A DNA stretch of 64,000 nt from Pleurodeles waltl (GCF_031143425.1 NC_090451.1:668112508-668176507); one strand, 5' to 3'; counted from the stretch's first letter, positions 48,370 through 58,866 are shown. Notes: generated by a model from the letters alone, not told the origin. Made by a program: numbers and translations.

Positions 48370-49070
48370 ATAGATCTGGGGTAGGCGAAACCTATTGCCT
48401 TAGCCAATGCTTGTTTTATTTTTCTTTAATTGAGGGAATATCTTTACATGTTCTCTTCCTGTCCACTGTGACATCCCCGTTTGAACTTTCTCTTTGTTTT
48501 CCTCCGTCTTGTCCATTAGTACCCGTCCTGCTACACTTTTCAATATTTATCTATTTTTTTTATAACATTTCTATTTTCCCAATGTCCTCTCCCTTTTTTG
48601 CACTGTGTATATGTTTCTGCTAGCAAGCCCCTGTTTTTCCAGTGCTCCCAGTTACTCCACCGTCCCTCCCAGTCCACCTTCTCATATTTTCAATTTTTTT
48701 TATTTTTTATATAACTATTTTATCGAAGAACCCGGCAACTGCAAACTGCTACCTGGCTGTTAGCTTCTTGCTATGGTATTTCTGTACACTTTAATTTATC
48801 ATTCAAACTGGGAGCGTAAGTTACGAGCTAAAAAATGGAAGCCGGCATGTCATGACTCTCTGGGCGGCCATCTTGCAATGTTTTTTTCCTTTTCTTTATA
48901 AAAGAAACCATTGCATCACTATGTCGCCCATGCATGATGATGCACCATTATCTATTGTGGAATGTTTGTTTCTCAGAAACTAAATCAATCAATGATAGCC
49001 ACCACATATGTGCATGCGTTTTGATGGAAAGGCAGCCATGTTTTTGCATTTCTAATTTACCATTCCAGCA
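48370..49070 (+). repeat. GGCAAAGCCAAT family, long copy 2
   Basis: GGCGAAACCTATTGCCTTAG...CCAATGCTTG (48380-48412), CGGCCATCTTGCAATG (48866-48881) and GGCAGCCATGTTTTTGC (49032-49048) follow the same order as 33640-34080. Confidence 0.55.
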
Positions 49071-49545
49071 GGCCTAAAGGTTGTTTTAGAACAATAAATT
49101 AAAAATAGTCTGCCAGAGCGCCTAAGCAACACAAATAAGATGTAGCAAAAACTAATAGTTCGGCACTCGTTTTTTAAAGGCAAGACATTCTGACTTTGCT
49201 AATGTCTGTTTCAAATTAGCTGCTGTCAGGAAGCAACATTGTGGCAGATTAGATTAAAATAATAGATGTTTGTCATCTCAGAACTTGCTCAGCAGTTCCA
49301 CTGGTTTCATGGTAAATAATTAGTTATGGTTAAACTACTTCTGATGTTTGTGTGTGTTTTTTATAGTTGACAGGAGGGTGGAGAGGACATTAGTAACATA
49401 GGTGACAATTGTCTAAGCGAAGTTGGGTTGCCTTAGTGAATGTAAAACAAGCAGGTGTAACCACAGGTGAGTAATGCTTGTTGTAATTGTCTTTTGATGC
49501 TGTCCTGCATATCAAGGTAGCGTAAGCGGCCAGTGGCAGAGACCA
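49071..49545. other. No gene seen
   Basis: AT-rich sequence with no repeat unit or coding signal that I can identify. Confidence 0.45.
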
Positions 49546-49860
49546 GACTTGCCTAAATACTGCAGCTAGCAGTGCCTTGCACCTCGTGGAGTTAACTTCC
49601 CTGGCTAGTCTAGCTAGCAGTGCCTGAAACCATCAATGTAGTGGCTCTTTGGGATATTTTAGCCAGCAGTGCCTGCACCATGAGAGTAGTGGCTCCCCTA
49701 GGAATTCTAGCTAGCAGTACCCAGCAGAGTCAAGGTACTCAACTGGTACTCAAGCTAGAACTTCCAGGGATTATCGCAGGGCCAGTTAGCTAAAATATCC
49801 CAGCAAGCAGTGCTTGGTACAAGGAGTGCCGGCTCACCCTGGGAGATCCTCGCGGCCTTC
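49546..49860 (+). repeat. Degenerate ~60-bp tandem repeat with AGCTAGCAGTGCC core
   Basis: Cores near 49564, 49608, 49660, 49708 and 49801 (AGCTAGCAGTGCC, AGCCAGCAGTGCC and similar), separated by GTAGTGGCTCCCTGGGA-like sequence. One unit appears inverted (AGCTAAAATATCCC near 49788). Confidence 0.7.
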
Positions 49861-52527
49861 ACCCAAACAGAACTGACCCTGACCGAGAGTTCATTACAAC
49901 GCACGCCCACCAATGACGTATATGTCGGTACTCCATAGACTCACAACAGACCATACATGTGCTAAGCAACACCAGACCATAAGCCATAACATTAGGCAAA
50001 GCTAAAGGCAGTTCATGTTTTTAAGTTGTAAGTTTGTAATGTCCTTTGCTACAAGCTAACAGGCGAAGCGCTGGAAGGCGATTCAATTTCAACTGTCTGA
50101 TCAACCTCCGTAAGGACCACAAAACAGCCAGAGGTGAAATCACAGCAGGTTCGGAGTGCCACACTGATTGTGAATTGTGTACAGTGATGAATTTATATTA
50201 CTTTACAGCTGTAAGCTGTACATGCAAAACTGTATGAATAACACCAAAATTGAAAAGCGTAATAAACAGATTTATAAAAATGAGTGCTGGCCTACCTTGG
50301 CATCCTGAAAGCAAAAATAACAGCTAATGGATGGAATGGGGAACAAATCAAACATTCGCCCCCATTCACAGATCTGGGTTTAATCCATCAGTTTTATTTT
50401 GCTCACCGCACCACCCCAGTTTGGACCAACCATCTGCAAATCAGTCTTGACCCTGCTCCCCATGGGAACAGTCCGGCCCAAACTGCCAGGCCAGGTCTTC
50501 CCTGGCCGGGAAACAAGCATCCTGGGATCAGTTTCGGGATATCACCCCTCATCAGCCAAGCTAGCTTCAATCCAGTGGCTTCAGAGGTAAGTGCTTTTCA
50601 GTACAAGTGCGAAATATTAAAAGTACTTACAAGGGGGGACACATTACACCCCAAGCATCAAACTCTAAAGGAAATATTAATAATGAGACCCATTGATGCG
50701 TGCTTTCCAACACAAGTGTGAGATATACAGATCACTTACGGGGGACCCTTCCACTCCTGAGCAAGAAGTACTCCAAAGTAATGGCATACAGGAACTCAAT
50801 GAACAAGGATGAAGAACGACGGGCTTGCAATACCTTGCCTCGCCACAATTCTATGGTTGTCTCTATAGATCAGTCTACTGTAGTGTCATTCATGTTGACA
50901 AAGTATTTTAATATTTAGAAACTGGTGTTTGTTTATGAATGTTTAAGGTAAAATAACTAGGATGCAAAACTTATTTGAATAAACTTTTTTGTCTGTTTGC
51001 TCAGACGGCTGTAGAAGGTAAAACATGGTTAACCAGGAAGTTCTTTCCTCTTCTGTGCTTTTCCTTTTCATAAAATAGTCAAATAGGGTTCATGTCATGA
51101 TGCAGATTCTCGAACTGTAACAAGCTATGGGCCTGATTTAGATCCTGACGGAGGTTTTTACTCCCATCTGCCGTTTTACGATCCTATTATAGCCTATGAG
51201 GATCGTAATATGGCAGACAGGATATCGACCACATTTGTGACGGAGTATTCCCTCCGCTAGGACCCAAATTTTCGGAGGAAGCACTGTTGGATATATTGTT
51301 GTAATGATGCAATAATCAAGACTGGTACAGCCTGCAGCCACAGATACATTACTATTCATTTCAAATGGTTTATTGTTTAGTAGTGCAATGTCTTTTGCCT
51401 GTTTTGTTGGGTAAAGTGGATCCTTATTTACTGATATTTTAGGGAGTTCTCAAAGCAGCCTATTTCATGTAACATACATTTCTACTACATTGTTTTTTTC
51501 ATGTAACTTTTAGTTTAGCTCTATAGTACCACTTCTCACAATGCTGAAAGCATTCTTTTTCACTCCTCTGAAACTATAAAATGTGCTTTTAAAGGACGTG
51601 TGCCAGACTTTTCCTTGCTTTCATACTTTGCAGTCCCCATGTCAGACTGTTATCCGACTATATACTTACATTTTCTCTTGACTTATGAACTATTTTAATA
51701 CTGATTTAAACTGACTAACTACTTTTTGCTTTCTGTAATGAATCTTAAATTTGAATAAACCTTCATGATGTTGACTTTGAATATTGCCCTGCGTATGTTT
51801 TTCTTTATTTGCTCCAAGGCCCTCAGCCTTTGCAACTCACATGACCCCAATCCTATTTTATGGCTGTTTGAAACTATTGGTGCAATACACCAATAACATT
51901 TTCCTACAGAAGGAGCACTTTATGAGGTAATTTTAACTTTCATTGGCTTACCTGACTGGGAGTAAAAGCATTTTTCTATTGTGCAATTTACACATCCACG
52001 CATTAAGTAGTCCCCTTCAATGCCAGGGTTTTGGTGAAATGTGCACTTACACACACACACACACACACACACAGTTTTAGACAATATTTGTTTTCCTACA
52101 ATGCGTGCTTTCATAAAAAAAACATTTCACAAACAAAGTAGGTGCTTTGCCAGTGTTAGTTCACTGTGTGATCTCTCCACAAGTGTGCTTACTCTGCTGG
52201 GTCCCTGCGGAGTCCCACACTGGTGTTGGCTTGTGCACGTGAACTGTGCGAGGATTGTCAGAGCTCCGGGTAGAAAATACATTTTCCTGCCAGAGAACTT
52301 CAAAATACCTAAAAAGGTAATTGACTGGAGCCTTTGCAATAATTTGACCCATCAGTGGGTAATAATTTAAGGCTGTCCCAGACACAAGATATGCTAGTGG
52401 AAATTATATTGCTGTGGTTGACACAAACTGAGCAGTCCACCAATGCCAATTCTACCATCATTGACAGAAGTCCTGATGGGCAAACCAATGGTGATTCAGT
52501 ATTCAGGAGCTGAACCTTCCCCACTCT
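49861..52527. other. No supported gene; internal duplication, MITE-like end and CA microsatellite
   Basis: A ~50-bp segment (50589-50640) is repeated at 50699-50746. GGGCCTGATTTAGATCCTGACG at 51130-51151 looks like a Harbinger-type MITE left end, with a damaged partner near 51250-51272. (CA)n runs from 52046 to 52072. Frames of 145 codons or fewer lack domains. Confidence 0.45.
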
Positions 52528-52745
52528 ATGGGTTGTGGGCCAACAGCCAGAGCATCGGACTTAGGAACTGAGAATCTAGGTTCGACTCTCAGTGTCGGCT
52601 CAACAGCCTATGATTCTGGGCAATTCACTTTTATCCCCCTGTGCCTTAAAAAATGACCTTGGGTGGTGTAATCTGGTGCTCATGTAAAGGGCTTTGATGC
52701 CTTTGGGCCAAGTTTACGATATATAAAAGTGCAACAACAAAAAAA
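52528..52745 (+). repeat. tRNA-derived SINE, copy 2
   Basis: Same family as 33060-33275. B-box GGTTCGACTCT (52579-52589), then GTCGGCTCAACA and TGATTCTGGGC, a shared body, and the tail AAGTTTACGATATATAAAAG plus an A-rich end. Confidence 0.8.
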
Positions 52746-53673
52746 GATACCCAATGGCTGGAATCAACACCTACACCCCCTATCCAGCATCTGCATACAG
52801 TTTTAATGAGTTGTTCTGCCCACAGCAGGGATTGCTGTGGATCAGAGGACAAGGGTGGATGTTAACAGTCAGGTGAAGTGCCCATTGCTTCCCTAGTGCC
52901 TTAGGGGCAGGTAGAGGGTTGTGCTCTGCTTGATCCGGGAGCCCCTCCTGTGACCCATACTCAACTTTACTTTGTACATATCTGCCTGGTAATATCAGTC
53001 CACCAGAAGAAAAGCAAGTGTAGGAACACAGGACCGCTTTTTCTCTGGCTGAGAAGTATCCCCCTTGTATATCACTTCATCCAACTTGTAATCAGGGTCT
53101 AGGTGCAGTTGGGGACTGTGGGGACGGTGGATGGGACATTCGCCTATTAAGGGAGATGTCTCATTACTACCACTCTTTAAGTGAGGTCCTAAGCCACTGG
53201 GAAGATTCTAAATAAGTGAGTTTTTAGGACTTTTCGGAACAATAGAAAATAGGGCTGAGCTGGTGCTCCACAGTTAAATGTTTCTAAACTCTTGGTACTA
53301 GGAAGGAAAAGGCCTATTCAGACTTTTGGACTTTTTTGCATTCTGGACTTGCAGTAGGAGGCAGCCTTTGCCTCTAATTTTTCCTGTTTCCACCCAAGAT
53401 CTATACATTTTTTTCATTATTGGGTGGGGTGAAATGTGATGCTTTGTGTATACTATTTAAGCTGATTCTGGTTACTTCGGGAAGTCATTGAAGATCTCCC
53501 AGGATGGAAGTGATGTGTTCTCATTTCTTTGCTCCTTTGACAAAGTATGCCACTGCATGTTTCTGCAAGATTTAGTTTCAGAGAGTATATGCTACAACGA
53601 GTTTATCAGTTTTTGCAATAAGTTTTTAAAGTATTTATATGATGGATTTGAAATCTTAGGTAAAGTTGGATGG
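52746..53673. other. 5' flank of the LTR retrotransposon, no gene seen
   Basis: Unremarkable AT-leaning sequence ending GTTGGATGG at the insertion point. The last 4-6 bases should be repeated after the 3' LTR, beyond the window. Confidence 0.5.
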
Positions 53674-54840
53674 TGTAAGGAAATGCCTCCTTGGCATGGT
53701 TGCCCCCTGACTTTTTGCCTTTGCTGATGCTATGTTTACAATTGAAAGTGTGCTGAGGCCTGCTAACCAGGCCCCGGCACCAGTGTTCTTTCCCTAACCT
53801 GTACTTTTGTATCCACAATTGGCAGACCCTGGCATCCAGATAAGTCCCTTGTAACTGGTACTTCTAGTACCAAGGGCCCTGATGCCAAGGAAGGTCTCTA
53901 AGGGCTGCAGCATGTATTATGCCACCCTGGAGACCCCTCACTCAGCACAGACACACTGCTTGCCAGCTTGTGTGTGCTAGTGAGAACAAAACGAGTAAGT
54001 CGACATGGCACTCCCCTCAGGGTGCCATGCCAGCCTCTCACTGCCTATGCAAGTATAGGTCAGTCACCCCTCTAGCAGGCCTTACAGCCCTAAGGCAGGG
54101 TGCACTATACCATAGGTGAGGGTACCAGTGCATGAGCATGGTACCCCTACAGTGTCTAAACAAAACCTTAGACATTGTAAGTGCAGGGTAGCCATAAGAG
54201 TATATGGTCTGGGAGTTTGTCAAACACGAACTCCACAGCACCATAATGGCTACACTGAAAACTGGGAAGTTTGGTATCAAACTTCTCAGCACAATAAATG
54301 CACACTGATGCCAGTGTACATTTTATTGCAAAATACACCCCAGAGGGCACCTTAGAGGTGCCCCCTGAAACTTAACCGACTGTCTGTGTAGGCTGACTAG
54401 TTCCAGCAGCCTGCCACACTAGAGACATGTTGCTGGCCCCATGGGGAGAGTGCCTTTGTCACTCTGAGGCCAATAACAAAGCCTGCACTGGGTGGAGATG
54501 CTAACACCTCCCCCAGGCAGGAGCTGTAACACCTGGCGGTGAGCCTCAAAGGCTCACCCCTTTGTCACAGCCCAGCAGGGCACTCCAGCTTAGTGGAGTT
54601 GCCCGCCCCCTCCGGCCACGGCCCCCACTTTTGGCGGCAAGGCTGGAGGGAACAAAGAAAGCAACAAGGAGGAGTCACTGGCCAGTCAGGACAGCCCCTA
54701 AGGTGTCCTGAGCTGAAGTGACTCTAACTTTTAGAAATCCTCCATCTTGCAGATGGAGGATTCCCCCAATAGGGTTAGGATTGTGACCCCCTCCCCTTGG
54801 GAGGAGGCACAAAGAGGGTGTACCCACCCTCAGGGCTAGT

Positions 54841-54897
54841 AGCCATTGGCTACTAACCCCCCAGACCTAAACACGCCCTTAAATTTAGTATTTAAGG
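54841..54897 (+). promoter_or_regulatory. LTR core promoter: inverted CCAAT plus TATA-like box
   Basis: AGCCATTGGCT (54841-54851) is a palindromic inverted CCAAT box. About 40 bp downstream is GTATTTAAGG (54888-54897), itself the right arm of a GCCCTTAAAT/ATTTAAGGGC inverted repeat. Spacing and order fit an RNA polymerase II promoter with a start near 54920-54930. The same pair sits at 62604-62660 in the 3' LTR. Inferred from motifs only. Confidence 0.5.
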
Positions 54898-56090
54898 GCT
54901 ACCCTGAACCCTAGAAAATTAGATTCCTGCAACTACAAGAAGGACTGCCTAGCTGAAAACCCCTGCAGAGGAAGACCAGAAGACGACAACTGCCTTGGCT
55001 CCAGAAACTCACCGGCCTGTCTCCTGCCTTCCAAAGAACTCTGCTCCAGCGACGCCTTCCAAGGGACCAGCGACCTCTGAATCCTCTGAGGACTGCCCTG
55101 CTTCGAAAACGACAAGAAACTCCTGAGGACAGCGGACCTGCTCCAAAAAGACTGCAACTTTGTTTCCAGAAGCAGCTTTAAAGAACCCTACAACTCCCCG
55201 CAAGAAGCGTGAGACTTGCAACACTGCACCCGGCGACCCCGACTCGGCTGGTGGAGAACCAACACCTCAGGGAGGACCCCCGGACTACTCTCCGACTGTG
55301 AGTACCAAAACCTGTCCCCCCTGAGCCTCCACAGCGCCGCCTGCAGAGGGAATCCCGAGGCTTCCCCTGACCGCGACTCCCTGAGACCTAAGTCCCGACG
55401 CCTGGAAAAGACCCTGCACCCGCAACCCCCAGGACCTGAAGGACCGAACTTTCACTGGAGAAGTGACCCCCAGGAGTCCCTCTCCCTTGCCCAAGTGGAG
55501 GTTTCCCCGAGGAACCCCCCCCTTGCCTGCCTGCAGCGCTGAAGAGATCCCGAGATCTCTCATAGACTAACATTGCGAACCCGACGCTTGTTTCTACACT
55601 GCACCCGGCCGCCCCCGCGCCGCTGAGGGTGAAATTTCTGTGTGGGCTTGTGTCCCCCCCCGGTGCCCTACAAAACCCCCCTGGTCTGCCCTCCGAAGAC
55701 GCGGGTACTTACCTGCAAGCAGACCGGAACCGGGGCACCCCCTTCTCTCCATTCTAGCCTATGTGTTTTGGGCACCACTTTGAACTCTGCACCTGACCGG
55801 CCCTGAGCTGCTGGTGTGGTGACTTTGGGGTTGCTCTGAACCCCCAACGGTGGGCTACCTTGGACCAAGAACTGAACCCTGTAAGTGACTTACTTACCTG
55901 GTAAAACTAACAAAAACTTACCTCCCCCAGGAACTGTGAAAATTGCACTGTGTCCACTTTTAAAGTAGCTATTTGTCAATAACTTGAAAAGTATACATGC
56001 AATTGAAATGATTCAAAGTTCCTAATGTACTTACCTGCAATACCTTTCAAACAAGATATTACATGTTAAATTTGAACCTGTGGTTCTTAA

Positions 56091-56096
56091 AATAAA
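56091..56096 (+). promoter_or_regulatory. LTR polyadenylation signal AATAAA
   Basis: Canonical AATAAA, with a T-rich then GT-rich stretch (CTGAGTGTGTGTACC) 40-60 bp downstream. Its 3' LTR counterpart at 63855-63860 would be the one used to end the genomic RNA. It lies about 1.2 kb after the TATA-like box, implying a long R region. Confidence 0.6.
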
Positions 56097-56358
56097 CTAA
56101 GAAAATATATTTTTCTATAACAAAACCTATTGGCTGGATTTGTCTCTGAGTGTGTGTACCTCATTTATTGTCTATGTGTATGTACAACAAATGCTTAACA
56201 CTACTCCTTGGATAAGCCTACTGCTCGACCACACTACCACAAAATAGAGCATTAGTATTATCTATTTTTACCACTATTTTACCTCTAAGGGGAACCCTTG
56301 GACTCTGTGCATGCTATTCCTTACTTTGAAATAGCACATACAGAGCCAACTTCCTACA

Positions 56359-56622
56359 TTGGTGGATCAGCGGTGGGGTACAAGACTTTGCATTTGCTGG
56401 ACTACTCAGCCAATACCTGATCACACGACAAATTCCAAAATTGTCATTAGAAATTGATTTTTGCAATTTGAAAAGTTTTCTAAATTCTTAAAAGACCTGC
56501 TAGGGCCTTGTGTTAGATCCTGTTTAGCATTTCTTTTAGAGTTTAGAAGTTTGTAAAAGTTTGAATTAGATTCTAGAACCAGTTGTAGATTCTTAAAAAG
56601 TATTCCAACTTTTAGAAGCAAA
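56359..56622 (+). other. Gag leader / 5' untranslated region of the element
   Basis: This is the non-coding stretch between LTR and first gag ATG. It starts with the PBS and holds an AT-rich leader that probably includes the RNA packaging signal, which I cannot identify. The ATG at 56623 (context AAAATGT) is the first one opening the long frame. Confidence 0.7.
56360..56377 (+). promoter_or_regulatory. Primer binding site (tRNA identity uncertain)
   Basis: TGGTGGATCAGCGGTGG begins one base after the inferred LTR end TTCCTACA. A PBS normally starts TGG, complementary to the tRNA CCA end, within a few bases of the 5' LTR. The first seven bases would also pair with a tRNA ending TCCACCA, as alanine tRNAs do, but the remaining bases do not continue a match that I recognise. 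The position is well supported; the tRNA is not. Confidence 0.55.
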
Positions 56623-58866
56623 ATGTCTAGCACAGATGTGACTGTGGTGGAACTCGACACCACACCTTACCTCCATCTTAAGATGAGGGAGCTAAGGTCA
56701 CTCTGTAAAATAAAGAAAATAACAATGGGCCCCAAACCTACCAAAATACAGCTCCAGGAGCTTTTGGCAGAGTTTGAAAAGGCCAACCCCTCTGAAGGTG
56801 GCAACTCAGAGGAAGAGGATAGTGACTTGGAGGACAATTCCCCCCTACCAGTCCTATCTAGGGAGAACAGGGTCCCTCAAACCCTGACTCCAAAAATAAT
56901 AGTCAGAGATGCTGGCTCCCTCACAGGAGAGACCAACACCTCTGAAATCACTGAGGATAACTCCAGTGAAGAGGACATCCAGTTAGCCAGGATGGCCAAA
57001 AGATTGGCTTTGGAAAGACAGATCCTAGCCATAGAGAGGGAAAGACAAGAGATGGGCCTAGGACCCATCAATGGTGGCAGCAACATAAATAGGGTCAGAG
57101 ATTCTCCTGACATGTTGAAAATCCCTAAAGGGATTGTAACTAAATATGAAGATGGTGATGACATCACCAAATGGTTCACAGCTTTTGAGAGGGCTTGTGT
57201 AACCAGAAAAGTGAACAGATCTCACTGGGGTGCTCTCCTTTGGGAAATGTTCACAGGAAAGTGTAGGGATAGACTCCTCACACTCTCTGGACAAGATGCA
57301 GAATCTTATGACCTCATGAAGGGTACCCTGATTGAGGGCTTTGGATTCTCCACTGAGGAGTATAGGATTAGATTCAGGGGGGCTCAAAAATCCTCGAGCC
57401 AGACCTGGGTTGACTTTGTAGACTACTCAGTAAAAACACTAGATGGTTGGATTCAAGGCAGTGGTGTAAGTAATTATGATGGGCTGTACAATTTATTTGT
57501 GAAAGAACACCTGTTAAGTAATTGTTTCAATGATAAACTGCATCAGCATCTGGTAGACCTAGGACCAATTTCTCCCCAAGAATTGGGAAAGAAGGCGGAC
57601 CATTGGGTCAAGACTAGGGTGTCCAAAACTTCCACAGGGGGTGACCAAAAGAAAGGGGTCACAAAACCTGCCCAGGGGAAAGGTGGTGAGACAGCCAAAA
57701 ATAAAAATAGTCAAGAGTCTTCTAAAGGCCCCCAAAAACCTGCACAGGAGGGTGGGCCCAGAGCCTCTTCACAAAACAATCCTGGGTACAAGGGTAAAAA
57801 CTTTGATCCCAAAAAGGCCTGGTGTCGAAACTGTAGTCAGTCTGGACACCAAACTGGAGACAAGGCCTGTCCCAAGAAAAGTTCCACTCCAAACTCCAAT
57901 CCAGGTAACACTGGAATGGCTAGTCTCCAAGTGGGATCAACAGTGTGCCCAGAGCAAATCAGGGTCCACACTGAAGCTACTCTAGTCTCTGAGGGTGGGG
58001 TGGATTTAGCCACACTAGCTGCCTGGCCCCCTAACATGCAAAAATACAGGCAGCAGCTCTTTATTAATGGGACAAGTGTAGAGGGCCTGAGGGATACAGG
58101 TGCCAGTGTCACCATGGTGACAGAGAAACTGGTTTCCCCTGGCCAATACCTGACTGGAAAAACCTATACAGTCACCAACGCTGACAATCAAACTAAAGCA
58201 CATCCCATGGCAATGGTAACTTTAGAATGGGGAGGGGTCAATGGCCTGAAACAGGTGGTGGTCTCCTCAAACATCCCAGTAGACTGTCTGCTTGGAAATG
58301 ACCTGGAGTCCTCAGCATGGGCTGAGGTAGAACTAAAAACCCATGCAGCCATGCTGGGTATCCCTGAACTGGTGTGTGTAAAAACAAGAGCACAATGCAA
58401 GGCACAGGGTGAAAAAGTAGAGCTGGAGTCTGGAAAAATGGCCCAGCCTACCAAGAGAAAAGGAAAGTCAGTTGGGAAACCAACTGCAACACAGTCAGAA
58501 AAAGGGAACCTCTCTTCTCAGGAAGAAGTTCTGCCCTCTGAGGGAACTGAGCCTTTGGAGCTTGAACCTTATCAGGTTGAGCTCTTAGGCCCAGGGGGAC
58601 CCTCAAGGGAAGAGCTGTGTAAGGGACAAGAAACCTGTCCCTCTCTTGAAGGCCTTAGGCAGCAAGCTGCTGAAGAGTCCAAGGGCAAGAAAAATGGAAC
58701 ACATAGGGTCTATTGGGAAGATGGACTCCTGTACACTGAGGCCAGAGACCCCAAACCTGGTGCCACTAGGAGAGTGGTAGTGCCTCAGTCGTTCAGAGAG
58801 TTTATTCTGACCTTAGCCCATGATATTCCCCTTGCTGGGCATTTGGGACAAACCAAGACGTGGTAG
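56623..58866 (+). CDS. gag-pol: Gag, protease and integrase N-terminus (first part of the gag-pol frame)
   Basis: 747 codons ending in TAG at 58864-58866. Residues about 18-52 look like a SAP-type helix-loop-helix (LKMRELRSLCK), followed by an acidic linker and a charged helical stretch (116-145). Capsid is about 174-330; its C-terminal half (245-330, starting EEYRIRFRG) has the spacing of a SCAN domain. A basic, low-complexity stretch leads to one zinc knuckle, C401-x2-C404-x4-H409-x6-C416, with two extra residues relative to the usual CCHC spacing. The aspartic protease has DTGAS at 491-495 and LLGNDL near its end. A hydrophilic linker then leads to the first half of the integrase zinc-binding domain (H733, H740). 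The frame is the same as the downstream RT frame, so no frameshift is needed; only the TAG separates them. The product would assemble particles and mature them by proteolysis. The start was chosen as the first ATG after the PBS. Confidence 0.92.
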   Translation: MSSTDVTVVELDTTPYLHLKMRELRSLCKIKKITMGPKPTKIQLQELLAEFEKANPSEGGNSEEEDSDLEDNSPLPVLSRENRVPQTLTPKIIVRDAGSLTGETNTSEITEDNSSEEDIQLARMAKRLALERQILAIERERQEMGLGPINGGSNINRVRDSPDMLKIPKGIVTKYEDGDDITKWFTAFERACVTRKVNRSHWGALLWEMFTGKCRDRLLTLSGQDAESYDLMKGTLIEGFGFSTEEYRIRFRGAQKSSSQTWVDFVDYSVKTLDGWIQGSGVSNYDGLYNLFVKEHLLSNCFNDKLHQHLVDLGPISPQELGKKADHWVKTRVSKTSTGGDQKKGVTKPAQGKGGETAKNKNSQESSKGPQKPAQEGGPRASSQNNPGYKGKNFDPKKAWCRNCSQSGHQTGDKACPKKSSTPNSNPGNTGMASLQVGSTVCPEQIRVHTEATLVSEGGVDLATLAAWPPNMQKYRQQLFINGTSVEGLRDTGASVTMVTEKLVSPGQYLTGKTYTVTNADNQTKAHPMAMVTLEWGGVNGLKQVVVSSNIPVDCLLGNDLESSAWAEVELKTHAAMLGIPELVCVKTRAQCKAQGEKVELESGKMAQPTKRKGKSVGKPTATQSEKGNLSSQEEVLPSEGTEPLELEPYQVELLGPGGPSREELCKGQETCPSLEGLRQQAAEESKGKKNGTHRVYWEDGLLYTEARDPKPGATRRVVVPQSFREFILTLAHDIPLAGHLGQTKTW
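58864..58866 (+). other. In-frame TAG within integrase HHCC domain
   Basis: The stop lies between the histidine pair (H733, H740 of the upstream frame) and the cysteine pair (13-18 codons downstream) of one zinc-binding fold, with coding similarity continuing on both sides in the same frame. The simplest reading is a single-base nonsense mutation, for example from CAG. Programmed readthrough is the alternative, but it would place the stop inside a folded domain rather than at a Gag-Pol boundary. Confidence 0.85.

Larger units (their letters stand above)
53674..56358 (+). repeat. 5' LTR (2,685 bp)
   Basis: Direct repeat beginning TGTAAGGAAATG and ending TTCCTACA, followed at once by the primer-binding-site position. 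It is unusually long for a Ty3/gypsy LTR. It carries an inverted CCAAT box (about 54841-54851), a TATA-like element (54888-54897) and an AATAAA signal (56091-56096). These suggest U3 of about 1.25 kb, R of about 1.2 kb and U5 of about 0.24 kb; the R borders are inferred. Short frames inside it (for example 55216-55542) change length between the two LTRs through small indels and a stop-changing substitution, so I treat the LTR as non-coding. Confidence 0.95.

Noticed and set aside
55216..55542. 108-codon frame in the LTR as an accessory gene
   Set aside because: The counterpart in the 3' LTR changes its end through a 1-bp indel, and a neighbouring frame gains or loses a stop, so there is no sign of coding constraint.
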